DNA of 31,816 nt, from positions 1-31,816 of the forward strand of contig CAZJNX010000021.1 in NCBI GenBank assembly GCA_964547415.1, given 5' to 3'. The stretch is from CAZJNX01 sp964547415. GTDB lineage: Bacteria > Pseudomonadota > Alphaproteobacteria > Rhizobiales > Amorphaceae. The first letter of the stretch is position 1. Each line of letters begins with the position of its first letter. Shown in pieces: positions 8,580-16,794 of this stretch. Below the pieces are notes generated by a model. That model saw only the letters and a program-made list of their open reading frames with translations, was not told the origin of the DNA and ran no database searches. A program made the translations under genes and the position numbers.

Positions 8580-9871
8580 CCGGGACCCCGCTCACCGGCC
8601 GCGCCCGGGCGGACCGCACCCCCCACACCCTCGGCGAGTGGCGCGCCCTCGGCGGCTACGAGGCGGTGGAGCGCGCGCTCTTGCGCATGAGCCCGGCCGA
8701 GGTGGTGGACACGGTGGAGAACGCCCGGCTCAACGGCCGCGGCGGGGCGGGCTTTCCGGCCGCCCGCAAGTGGCGCTTCGTGCCGCGGCCGGGCGAGGCG
8801 CCGGGGGACGGGCCCACCTACCTCGTCGTCAACGGCGACGAGATGGAGCCCGGCGCCTTCAAGGACCGCATCCTGATGGAGGCCCTGCCCCACCAGCTCG
8901 TGGAGGGCGCCGTCGTCACCGCCTACGCCGTCGGCGCGACGGAGGCGATCGTCCTCATCCGCGACGCCTACCGCCCCGCCATCGCCGCGGTGACCCGGGC
9001 GATCGCCGAGGCCGAGGACGCGGGGCTTCTGGGCCGGGACATCCTGGGTTCCGGCTTTTCGCTGTCGATGCGCGTCCACGCCAGCGCGGGGCGCTACATC
9101 GTGGGGGAGGAGACGGCCCTCATCGAGGCGCTCGAGGGAAAGCGGCCCGTGCCGCGCAAGCGCCCGCCCTTTCCCGCCCAGGCTGGGCTGTGGGGCCGCC
9201 CGACCCTCGTCAACAACGCCGAGACGGTCTCCAACGTCGGCCACATCGTGGCGAACGGGCCCAACTGGTTCCGCGCCCTCTCCCGCACCGAGGAGGGCGG
9301 CACGAAGGTCTACGCGGTCTCGGGCCGCGTCCACAGCCCGCGGGTGATCGAGGCACCGATGGGCACCACCGCGGCCGAGCTCATCGAGCGGGCGGGCGGG
9401 GTCTCGGGCAACGGCCGCCTCCTCGCCTTCCAGCCCGGCGCGGGCTCGTCCGGCTTCCTGGGGCCGGAGCACCTCGACATGCCCCTCGACTTCGGCCACT
9501 GCGCGAAGGCGGGCAGCCATTTCGGGACGGGCACCCTCATCGTCCTCGACGAGACGGTCTGCCCCGTCGCCGTCATCGCCCGCCACGAGCGCTTCTACGC
9601 CCGCGAGAGCTGCGGCTGGTGCACCCCCTGCCGGGACGGGCTGCCCTGGGTCGCACGGATCCTCGATGCTCTCGAGGCGGGGACGGGCACCGAGGAGGAC
9701 CTTCAGGTCCTGAAGGAGACCGCCGCCATGACCGGTCCGCGCGGGCGCACCTTCTGCGACCTGATGGCGGGCGCCATGAACCCGCTCGCCACGGGCCTTG
9801 CCCGCTTCGGCGATCTCTTCCACGCCCACGTGGAGCGCGGCGGCTGCCCGGTGAACGGGGGGCGGGCATGA
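8576..9871 (+). CDS. nuoF: NADH-quinone oxidoreductase subunit F
   Basis: A 431-residue subunit that oxidises NADH. It binds FMN and the [4Fe-4S] cluster N3. The FMN/NADH region GRGGAGFPAARKW is at residues 54-66, and the acidic NGDEMEPGAFKDR stretch and the VGEETALIEALEGK segment follow. The N3 ligands are Cys346, Cys349 and Cys352 in ESCGWCTPC plus Cys394 in TFCDL. Length and motif spacing are normal, so the subunit should be functional. It overlaps both neighbours by 4 nt. Confidence 0.95.
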   Translation: MTGTPLTGRARADRTPHTLGEWRALGGYEAVERALLRMSPAEVVDTVENARLNGRGGAGFPAARKWRFVPRPGEAPGDGPTYLVVNGDEMEPGAFKDRILMEALPHQLVEGAVVTAYAVGATEAIVLIRDAYRPAIAAVTRAIAEAEDAGLLGRDILGSGFSLSMRVHASAGRYIVGEETALIEALEGKRPVPRKRPPFPAQAGLWGRPTLVNNAETVSNVGHIVANGPNWFRALSRTEEGGTKVYAVSGRVHSPRVIEAPMGTTAAELIERAGGVSGNGRLLAFQPGAGSSGFLGPEHLDMPLDFGHCAKAGSHFGTGTLIVLDETVCPVAVIARHERFYARESCGWCTPCRDGLPWVARILDALEAGTGTEEDLQVLKETAAMTGPRGRTFCDLMAGAMNPLATGLARFGDLFHAHVERGGCPVNGGRA

Positions 9872-12477
9872 GGGTGCGCATCGCCATCGACGGGCGCGAG
9901 CACCTCGTCGAGGAGGGGCGGGACCTCCTGACGACCTGCCTGTCGGAGGGGATCGACCTGCCGCACTTCTGCTGGCACGGGGCGCTCGGCTCGGTCGGGG
10001 CGTGCCGCCTGTGCGCGGTGCGCGTCCACGACGGGCCGGACGACGCGGCGGGCCGCATCGACATGGCCTGCATGGTCCCGGCCGCCGAGGGCCAGCGGGT
10101 CGCGGTGGCCGACGGGGAGGCCGCCACCTTCCGCGCCCGCGTCATCGAGTGGCTGATGGCGAACCACCCCCACGACTGCGCGGTCTGCGAGGAGGGGGGC
10201 GCGTGCCACCTGCAGGACATGACGGTCCTCGTCGGCCACCACCGCCGCCGCTACCGTTTTTCCAAGCGCACCCACCGCAACCAGTGGCTCGGGCCCCTCC
10301 TCACCCACGAGATGAACCGCTGCATCGCCTGCTACCGCTGCACCCGCTTCTATCGCGGCTACGCGGGCGGGCGGGACCTCGACGTGTTCGGCGCCCACGA
10401 CCGCGTCTATTTCGGCCGCGCCGAGGACGGGGTGCTGGAGAGCCCGTTCGCGGGCAACCTCGCCGAGGTCTGCCCCACCGGCGTCTTCAACGACCGCGGC
10501 TGGTCCCGCGGCTACGCCCGCAAGTGGGACATGATGGCGAGCCCGTCCGTCTGCCCCCACTGCTCGGTCGGCTGCAACCTGTTCCTCGCGGAGCGGCACG
10601 GCGTCGTCCGCCGCGTCCAGAACCGCTACCACGGCGCGATCAACGGCCACTTCCTGTGCGACCGCGGCCGCTTCGGGCCGCTGTTCGTCTCCTCCTCCGC
10701 CCGCCTCGTCGCGCCCCTCGTGGACGGTGCGGGGGCGGACGAGGCCGACGCCGTCGCCGCGGCGCGGGCGGCGATCGCGGAAGGGGCCGTCGGGATCGGC
10801 TCGCCCCGCGCCTCGCTGGAGGGCAATTTCGCACTCCGCCGCCTCGTGGGGCCGGACCGGTTCTTCGCGGGCGTGACGGACGGGCAGGCGCGGCTTCACC
10901 GCCGCATGGCGGCGATCCTGTCGGCCGGCCCGGGGCGGATCGCCACCCTGTCGGACATGGAGCGCGCCGACGCCGTCCTCGTCCTCGGCGAGGACCTCAC
11001 CGGGACCGCCCCCCGCGCCGCCCTCGCCCTCCGCCAGACGGCGCGGAACGCCGCCCGCGCCCTCGCCGCGGAAAAGGGCGTGCCGTCCTGGCTCGACAAC
11101 GCCGTGCGATACGCGGGCGAGGGGCGGCCCACGCCGTTCATCCTCGCCGCCTCCGTGCCCGACCCGCTGGAGGCGGTGGCGACGGCGGTCGTCCTCCGTC
11201 CGCCGGACGGGATCGCCGCCTTCGGCCGGGCCGTCGCCGCCGCGCTCCGGGGCGAGGACGCGCCGGACGAGGCGCGGGCGGCGGCGGACGCCCTGTCGCG
11301 GGCGGCCGCCCCCCTCGTCGTCGCCGGCAGCGGCCAGTGCCATGCGGCGACCGTCGAGGCGGCGGCCGAGGTGGCGGCGGCCCTCGGCGACAAGGCGATG
11401 ATCGCCCTCTTCCCCGCCGAGGCGAACGCGATCGGCCTCGCCCTCACCGGGGCGGACGGGCTCGAAGGCGCCGTCGCGCGGCTCGAGGCGGGCGAGGCGG
11501 CGACCGCCGTTATTATCGAGAATAACCTGTTCGAGCGGGCGGACGCGGCCCTCGTGGAGCGGCTGTTCGCGGCTGCCCGCACCGTGGTCGCCCTCGACGC
11601 GATCGCGACGCGGACCACCGAGCGGGCCCATGTCGCCCTGCCCGTCGCGAGCATCGCGGAAGCCGCCGGCACCTTCGTCAACCACGAGGGCCGGGCGCAG
11701 CGCTTCTTCGCCGCCGTGCCGGACGGGCCGCCCGCCGCCTGGCGGCAGATCGCCGCGCTCGCGCCGGCGCCCTTCGGATGGGAACGGCTCGACCACGTGC
11801 TCGCCGCCATGGCGGCGGACCTGCCGGCCCTCGCGGGCGCCGCCGACGCCGCCCCGGGCGCAGCCTTCCGCACGCCCCTCGGCGCCGTCGCCCGCGCGCC
11901 GCGCCCCTTCTCCGGCCGCACCGCGTCCGACGAGGCGGGCCGGGTCGCCCCCGGCAGCGCGCCGGACCCGGACTCACCCCTCGCCTTCTCCATGGAAGGC
12001 GCGCGGGGGCGGATGCCGCCCCCCGCCCTCCTCGTCGGCTACGAGGTCCCGCACCTTCACTCGGCGAGCGCCGTCTACCGCTTCGAGGCAACGCCCGGCG
12101 GCCCCCTCGCCGGCGGCGACCCGGGCGTGCGCCTCCTCGCCCCCGGCGTCGCCTCCACACCGCCCGCCGCCGACGACCCGCCGGGCGAGGGCGACGCGGA
12201 CGGCCTCCTGTCCCTCGCCGCCCACGACCCGTTCGGGGCGGGGGAGACGGACCGGGCGAGCCCCCTCCTCGCCGAGCGGGCCCCGCCGCCCGCCCTCACC
12301 CTCCACCCGGACGACGCCGCCGCCCTCGGCCTCGCCCCGGGCGACCGGCCGCGGATCGGACAGGCCGTGGCCCCGGTCCGCCTCGACGAGCGCATCCCCC
12401 GCGGGCACCTCGCCATCGGGACGGGGCTGCTGCCGCGGGGGCCCGCGCGGCGGGTGCGGCCGGAGCGGGTGCCATGA
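9868..12477 (+). CDS. nuoG: NADH-quinone oxidoreductase subunit G
   Basis: An 869-residue iron-sulfur subunit of the NADH module with a molybdopterin-oxidoreductase-like body. The N-terminal [2Fe-2S] domain uses Cys35, Cys46, Cys49 and Cys68. A His/Cys3 cluster site follows in HPHDCAVCEEGGAC, then the CIACYRC site with its partner Cys in EVCPTG. An extra set, CPHCSVGC with a fourth Cys in FLCDRG, matches the ligands of cluster N7, which is present only in some bacterial complexes I. The remainder (about residue 270 onward) is alanine-rich and diverged, as expected for a domain that lost the molybdenum cofactor. It overlaps nuoF and nuoH by 4 nt. Confidence 0.94.
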   Translation: MRVRIAIDGREHLVEEGRDLLTTCLSEGIDLPHFCWHGALGSVGACRLCAVRVHDGPDDAAGRIDMACMVPAAEGQRVAVADGEAATFRARVIEWLMANHPHDCAVCEEGGACHLQDMTVLVGHHRRRYRFSKRTHRNQWLGPLLTHEMNRCIACYRCTRFYRGYAGGRDLDVFGAHDRVYFGRAEDGVLESPFAGNLAEVCPTGVFNDRGWSRGYARKWDMMASPSVCPHCSVGCNLFLAERHGVVRRVQNRYHGAINGHFLCDRGRFGPLFVSSSARLVAPLVDGAGADEADAVAAARAAIAEGAVGIGSPRASLEGNFALRRLVGPDRFFAGVTDGQARLHRRMAAILSAGPGRIATLSDMERADAVLVLGEDLTGTAPRAALALRQTARNAARALAAEKGVPSWLDNAVRYAGEGRPTPFILAASVPDPLEAVATAVVLRPPDGIAAFGRAVAAALRGEDAPDEARAAADALSRAAAPLVVAGSGQCHAATVEAAAEVAAALGDKAMIALFPAEANAIGLALTGADGLEGAVARLEAGEAATAVIIENNLFERADAALVERLFAAARTVVALDAIATRTTERAHVALPVASIAEAAGTFVNHEGRAQRFFAAVPDGPPAAWRQIAALAPAPFGWERLDHVLAAMAADLPALAGAADAAPGAAFRTPLGAVARAPRPFSGRTASDEAGRVAPGSAPDPDSPLAFSMEGARGRMPPPALLVGYEVPHLHSASAVYRFEATPGGPLAGGDPGVRLLAPGVASTPPAADDPPGEGDADGLLSLAAHDPFGAGETDRASPLLAERAPPPALTLHPDDAAALGLAPGDRPRIGQAVAPVRLDERIPRGHLAIGTGLLPRGPARRVRPERVP

Positions 12478-13442
12478 GCGGGCTCCTCTCCCTCCTCGCC
12501 GTCGTCGTCCTGTCGGTGGCGCTCCTCGGGGCGCTCTTGGTGGCGGCGGGCGTCTTCACCTGGGTGGAGCGGCGCCTCCTCGGCTTTCTGCAGGAGCGGC
12601 TCGGGCCGAACCGGGTGGGTCCGGCCGGCTTCTTCCAGTGGATCGCCGACACGGTGAAGCTCGTCACCAAGGAGGACGCCGCGCCCGAGGGCGCCGATCG
12701 GGCGATGTTCCGCCTCGCCCCCGCGGTCGCCGCCGTCCCCGTCCTCGCGGGCTTCGGCGTCGTGGCGATCGGCCCGGGGACGGCCGTCTCCGACCTCGAC
12801 ATGGGGGTCGTGTTCGTCCTCGCCATGCTGGCGCTCACCGTCTACGCCCTCGTCCTCGGCGCCTGGGCCTCGCGCAACCGCTACGCCATCCTCGGCGGCC
12901 TGCGCGCCGCCGCCCAGATGCTGGCGATGGAGGCGTTCCTCGGCCTGTCCCTCATGGGCGTCGTCATGCTGTCGGGGGGCTTCGCCATGACCCGCATCGT
13001 GGAGGCCCAGGAGGGGCTGTGGTTCGTCGTCACCCAGCCCGTCGGCGCCGCCCTGTTTTTCGTGGCGGGCATCGCGGCGGCCCACCGCCTGCCCTTCGAC
13101 CTTCCCGAATCGGAGAACGACATCGTGGCCGGCTTCATGACGGAGTATTCCGGCATGAGCTTCGCGCTCTTCTACCTCGGCGAATACCTCGCGATCCTGC
13201 TCGTCGCCGCGCTCGCGACCACGCTCTTCCTCGGCGGCTGGCTGGGACCCGCGTTCCTGCCCGGCCCGGTCTGGTTCGGCCTCAAGACCGGGGCGATCGC
13301 GCTCCTGTTCATCTGGATGCGGGCGGTCCTGCCGCGGCCGCGCTACGACCAGGTCGTCGCCTTCGCCTGGAAGTGGGCGCTGCCGATCGCCCTCCTCAAC
13401 CTGTTTCTCACCGGTGCCGTCGTCGTCGCGGGGGCGCCATGA
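12474..13442 (+). CDS. nuoH: NADH-quinone oxidoreductase subunit H
   Basis: A 322-residue membrane subunit that closes the quinone-binding chamber and begins the proton path. About eight hydrophobic segments are visible. Signature sequences include VERRLLGFLQERLGPNRVGP near residues 31-50 and the acidic loop PFDLPESENDIVAGFMTEYSGM around 206-227, whose glutamates are conserved across the family. The ATG at 12474 overlaps the nuoG stop as ATGA. The gene also overlaps nuoI by 4 nt. Confidence 0.95.
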   Translation: MSGLLSLLAVVVLSVALLGALLVAAGVFTWVERRLLGFLQERLGPNRVGPAGFFQWIADTVKLVTKEDAAPEGADRAMFRLAPAVAAVPVLAGFGVVAIGPGTAVSDLDMGVVFVLAMLALTVYALVLGAWASRNRYAILGGLRAAAQMLAMEAFLGLSLMGVVMLSGGFAMTRIVEAQEGLWFVVTQPVGAALFFVAGIAAAHRLPFDLPESENDIVAGFMTEYSGMSFALFYLGEYLAILLVAALATTLFLGGWLGPAFLPGPVWFGLKTGAIALLFIWMRAVLPRPRYDQVVAFAWKWALPIALLNLFLTGAVVVAGAP

Positions 13443-13954
13443 AGGGCATCGTGGAATCCCTCCTGCGCGTCGGGCGGATGATCGGCGCGAGGACGCAGAC
13501 TCGCCGCTACCCGGAGGAGAAGCCGGACCTGCCGGCCCGCTACCGCGCTCGCATCGTACTCACGCGGGACCCGGACGGGACGGAGCGGTGCGTCGCCTGC
13601 AACCTGTGCGCGGTCGCCTGCCCGGTCGACTGCATCGACGTCGTCAAGGCCGAGACCGAGGACGGCCGCTGGTACCCGGACACCTTCCGGATCAACTTCG
13701 CCCGCTGCATCTTCTGCGGCTACTGCGAGGAGGCCTGCCCCACCTACGCGATCCAGCTCACGCCCGACTTCGAGATCGCCGAGTACCGGCGCGACGCGCT
13801 CGTCTACGAGAAGGAGGACCTCCTCATCGCGGGCGAGGGCAAGCACGCGGGCTACCGCTACTGGTCCGTCGCCGGCAAGGCGATCGCGGGCAAGGACAAG
13901 GGCGAGGCGGAGAACGAGGCCCCGCCGACGGACCTGAAGGACCTGTCCCCGTGA
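13439..13954 (+). CDS. nuoI: NADH-quinone oxidoreductase subunit I
   Basis: A 171-residue ferredoxin-like subunit that binds two [4Fe-4S] clusters (N6a and N6b) and passes electrons to N2 in NuoB. Two complete CxxCxxCxxxCP motifs are seen: Cys51, 54, 57 and 61, and Cys90, 93, 96 and 100. The N-terminus is amphipathic. The C-terminal tail after residue 140 is charged and lysine/glutamate-rich, and is likely variable. It overlaps nuoH (ATGA) and nuoJ (GTGA) by 4 nt. Confidence 0.95.
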   Translation: MKGIVESLLRVGRMIGARTQTRRYPEEKPDLPARYRARIVLTRDPDGTERCVACNLCAVACPVDCIDVVKAETEDGRWYPDTFRINFARCIFCGYCEEACPTYAIQLTPDFEIAEYRRDALVYEKEDLLIAGEGKHAGYRYWSVAGKAIAGKDKGEAENEAPPTDLKDLSP

Positions 13955-14466
13955 GCGCGCTCGCGGCCATCCTCGCGGGCGCCCTCGCCCTCGGCGCCGT
14001 CCTCCTCGCCGTCACGCGGCCGAGCGTGGTGCACGCCCTCATGTACCTCGTCGCCGCGCTCGTCTCGCTCGGCGCGGCCTTCTTCGCCCTCGCCGCCTCC
14101 TTCGCGGGGGCGCTGCAGATCCTCGTCTACGCGGGGGCGGTCGTCGCCGTCTTCGTGTTCGTGGTGATGACGGTGGACGCCTCCGAGGCCGCCCTCGAGA
14201 CGGAACGGCGGCAGCTCGCCGCCGCCTGGAAGGCGCCCGCGGCGATCTCGGCGCTCGCGGTCCTCGCCGTCCTTGCGGCGGCGCTGACGGGAGACGGCGC
14301 GCCCGCCGCCGCCGCCGACCCGCCGACGGCGACGGACCTCGGCCTTCTCCTGTTCGGGCCGTGGGCGGTGGCGACGGAGCTCGCCTCCCTCCTCCTCCTC
14401 GCCGCCCTCGTCGGCGTGCGCCACCTCGGCCGCCACCGCGGCATCCGCGGGGAGGACCGGAATTGA
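13951..14466 (+). CDS. nuoJ: NADH-quinone oxidoreductase subunit J
   Basis: A 171-residue membrane subunit next to NuoA, NuoH and NuoK. Five hydrophobic segments are visible, including the family's ILVYAGAVVAVFVFVVMTV helix (about residues 57-76), which in complex I contains the pi-bulge region linked to coupling. A short acidic alternation around residues 110-130 is the periplasmic or cytoplasmic loop. The GTG at 13951 is taken as start because it overlaps the nuoI stop as GTGA, the pattern used throughout the operon. Confidence 0.92.
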   Translation: MSALAAILAGALALGAVLLAVTRPSVVHALMYLVAALVSLGAAFFALAASFAGALQILVYAGAVVAVFVFVVMTVDASEAALETERRQLAAAWKAPAAISALAVLAVLAAALTGDGAPAAAADPPTATDLGLLLFGPWAVATELASLLLLAALVGVRHLGRHRGIRGEDRN

Positions 14467-14771
14467 GCACGGCCGCCTTCCACGCCCTCCTCGTCGTCGC
14501 CGCGGCCCTCTTCGCGACGGGCCTGTTCGGCCTCCTGTCGCGGCGGACGATCCTGTTCCAGCTCCTGTCCCTCGAGATGATGCTGACCGGCCCCGCCCTC
14601 GCCTTCGTGGCGGCGGGCGCCTTCCACGGCCTCGCCGCGGGGCAGGCGATGTTCGTCCTCATCCTGGCGCTCGCCGCCGCGGAGGTGGGCCTCGGCCTCG
14701 CCCTCTACCTCGCCCTGCGCCGCGTCACGGGCTCGGGCGACAGCGACGACGCCAGCGGGCTGAGGGGCTGA
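14463..14771 (+). CDS. nuoK: NADH-quinone oxidoreductase subunit K
   Basis: A 102-residue membrane subunit related to MrpC, with three transmembrane helices. The conserved glutamates of the family lie in LLSLEMMLTG (helix 2) and AAAEVGLGLAL (helix 3). The best start is the rare TTG at 14463, which overlaps the nuoJ stop as TTGA and yields the expected N-terminus LSTAAFHALLVV (initiator read as Met). No ATG or GTG would give a complete first helix without a long extension. It is followed by nuoL after 4 nt. Confidence 0.92.
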   Translation: MSTAAFHALLVVAAALFATGLFGLLSRRTILFQLLSLEMMLTGPALAFVAAGAFHGLAAGQAMFVLILALAAAEVGLGLALYLALRRVTGSGDSDDASGLRG

Positions 14772-14775
14772 GAGC

Positions 14776-16794
14776 GTGCAGTACCTCCTCCTCCTCGTGC
14801 CGATGCCCCCGCTCGCCGCCTTCCTCATGCTGGCGCTCGACCCGGCGCGCCTCGACCGGCGCGCGGTGATCGCCATGAGCGTGGCGGCGGGCGTCCTGCC
14901 CGCGATCCTCCTCGGCGCCCTCGTGATCGCCTGCTTCTCCGGGGCGTGCACGGCGCTGGTGGCGCCGATCTTCACCCTCGTCGTCGGCGAGGCGGAGGTG
15001 GCGCTCGCGGTCGGCCTCGACCCGCTGTCGGCGGTGGCGGGCGTCACCGTCACCGTCGTGGGGGCGGCCGTCCTCGTCTACTCGGTCGACTACATGGCCG
15101 ACGCCTCGACGGCGGACCTGCGCCGCTTCTTCGCCCTCATGAACCTCTTCCTCGCGGGGATGCTCGCGGTCGTGCTCGCGGCCGACTCGGTGTCGCTGTT
15201 TCTCGGGTGGGAGCTCATGGGGCTGTGCAGCTTCTTCCTCATCGCCTACTACGTGACCGAGCCGCGGGCGGTGGCGGCGGGACGCAAGGCCTTCGTCATC
15301 ACGCGGATCGCGGACGCGGCGCTGCTGGCGGGCCTCCTCCTCCTGTTCCTCGAGGCCGGCACCATCCGCCTCGACACGCTGATCCCGACGGGCGCGGCCA
15401 TGGAGGGGCCGCGGCGGGCGCTGATCGCCGCCCTCCTCCTCGTCGGCGCCCTCGGCAAGAGCGCCCAGCTCCCCTTCCAGACCTGGCTGCCGACGGCGAT
15501 GGCCGGGCCGACGCCCGTCTCCGCCCTCCTCCACTCGGCCACCATGGTGGCGGCGGGCGCGTTCCTGCTCGCCCGCTTCGCGCCCGTGTTCGCCACGACG
15601 CCGGGCGTGTCGGCGGCCATGGCCGTCTTCGGGGTGGCGACGGCCGCCTTCGGCGCCACCTGCGCCGTCGCGCAGACGGACACCAAGCGCCTCCTCGCCT
15701 ACTCCTCGATCAGCCAGATCGGGCTCATGGTGCTCGCCGTCGGCGTCGGCGCGCCGGAGGTGGCGGTCGCCCACTTCGTGGTCCACGCCGCCTTCAAGTC
15801 GCTCCTGTTCATGGCCGCGGCCGCCATGGCCCACGCCGCCCACGGCGACACCGCGATCGCCGCCCTCGCGGGCGCGCGCAAGCGCACGCCGGTCGCCTTC
15901 TGGACCTTCGCGGCGGGCGCGGCCTCCCTCGCGGGGCTTCCGATCGTGACGGCGGGCTGGTGGTCGAAGGAGGCGGTGCTGTCGGCCGCCTTCTCCGACG
16001 GCGTCTTCGGCATCCTCCTGTGGGCGCTCGCGGTCGCGGCGGCGGTTCTGACCGGCGCCTACGCCTTCCGCCCCGTCTTCACCGCGGCCCTCGACCGGGA
16101 CGACCTACCCGAGCCCCACGTGCCGCCCCACCACGACACCGGCGACGAGGCGAGCCACGAGGGGCCGGCGACCGTCGTCCCCCTCGTCTTCCTCGCGGTC
16201 CTGTCGCTCGCGGGCGGGCTCCTCGTGGAGCCCATCGTGCGCTTCCTCGGCGGGCATCCGGAGCATCCGCTCCTGTTCACCGAGATCGTCGGGGCGTCGG
16301 CGGCGATCCTCGGCATCGTCCTCGCCTACGCCTTCACGGTGTCGGAGCGCCTGTCGACGGCGATCTTCCATGCCCGCCACCTGCGGGCGGGACTGCGCAT
16401 GGACGCGCGTTACCACGTCCTCCTGGTGCGGCCATACCGGCGGCTCGTGGCGCGCGTCACCGGCGCGGAGGCGAACCGGCCGGAAGAGCCGGCAGGCCGC
16501 CCAACCCATCCCTACGGCCGCCTCGTCGCCCGCCTCACGGGCGCCACCGGCCCCGTCCCCGACCCGGTCGGGACCCTCTTCGTCATGGCGGCCGTGCGTC
16601 TCAAGAACGCCGTCGTCGCCCCGTTCCTGCCCGACCGGCTCGACCGGCTGTTCATGGGCTCGGCGGGCCTTGCAGGCGCCCTCTCCGCCCGCGCCCGCCG
16701 CCTCCAGACCGGCAGGGTGCGCGACTACGCGCTCGCCCTCGCCGCGGGCGCCGTCCTCCTCCTCCTCACCGCATGGGTGGCCGCATGGCGCTGA
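14776..16794 (+). CDS. nuoL: NADH-quinone oxidoreductase subunit L
   Basis: A 672-residue antiporter-like proton-pumping subunit at the distal end of the membrane arm. Key charged residues are present: Glu146 in FLGWELMGLCSFF and Lys228 in GALGKSAQLPFQTWLP. The C-terminal part carries the long lateral helix and a last membrane segment (YALALAAGAVLLLLTAWV). It is longer than the 613-residue E. coli protein. Part of the excess lies at residues 552-591, where a 12-14-residue motif is repeated (PYRRLVARVTGA at 553-564 and PYGRLVARLTGA at 579-590). It starts at GTG 14776 and overlaps nuoM by 10 nt. Confidence 0.94.
   Translation: MQYLLLLVPMPPLAAFLMLALDPARLDRRAVIAMSVAAGVLPAILLGALVIACFSGACTALVAPIFTLVVGEAEVALAVGLDPLSAVAGVTVTVVGAAVLVYSVDYMADASTADLRRFFALMNLFLAGMLAVVLAADSVSLFLGWELMGLCSFFLIAYYVTEPRAVAAGRKAFVITRIADAALLAGLLLLFLEAGTIRLDTLIPTGAAMEGPRRALIAALLLVGALGKSAQLPFQTWLPTAMAGPTPVSALLHSATMVAAGAFLLARFAPVFATTPGVSAAMAVFGVATAAFGATCAVAQTDTKRLLAYSSISQIGLMVLAVGVGAPEVAVAHFVVHAAFKSLLFMAAAAMAHAAHGDTAIAALAGARKRTPVAFWTFAAGAASLAGLPIVTAGWWSKEAVLSAAFSDGVFGILLWALAVAAAVLTGAYAFRPVFTAALDRDDLPEPHVPPHHDTGDEASHEGPATVVPLVFLAVLSLAGGLLVEPIVRFLGGHPEHPLLFTEIVGASAAILGIVLAYAFTVSERLSTAIFHARHLRAGLRMDARYHVLLVRPYRRLVARVTGAEANRPEEPAGRPTHPYGRLVARLTGATGPVPDPVGTLFVMAAVRLKNAVVAPFLPDRLDRLFMGSAGLAGALSARARRLQTGRVRDYALALAAGAVLLLLTAWVAAWR
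16429..16545 (+). repeat. Internal repeat in nuoL (two copies of a 12-residue motif)
   Basis: The encoded stretches PYRRLVARVTGA (codons from 16432) and PYGRLVARLTGA (codons from 16510) agree at 10 of 12 residues and are offset by 26 residues. The DNA copies have drifted at third positions (for example CGGCTCGTGGCG against CGCCTCGTCGCC). The duplication is therefore old, or the likeness is convergent, rather than a recent slip. It lies just before the last part of the lateral-helix region. Confidence 0.6.
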
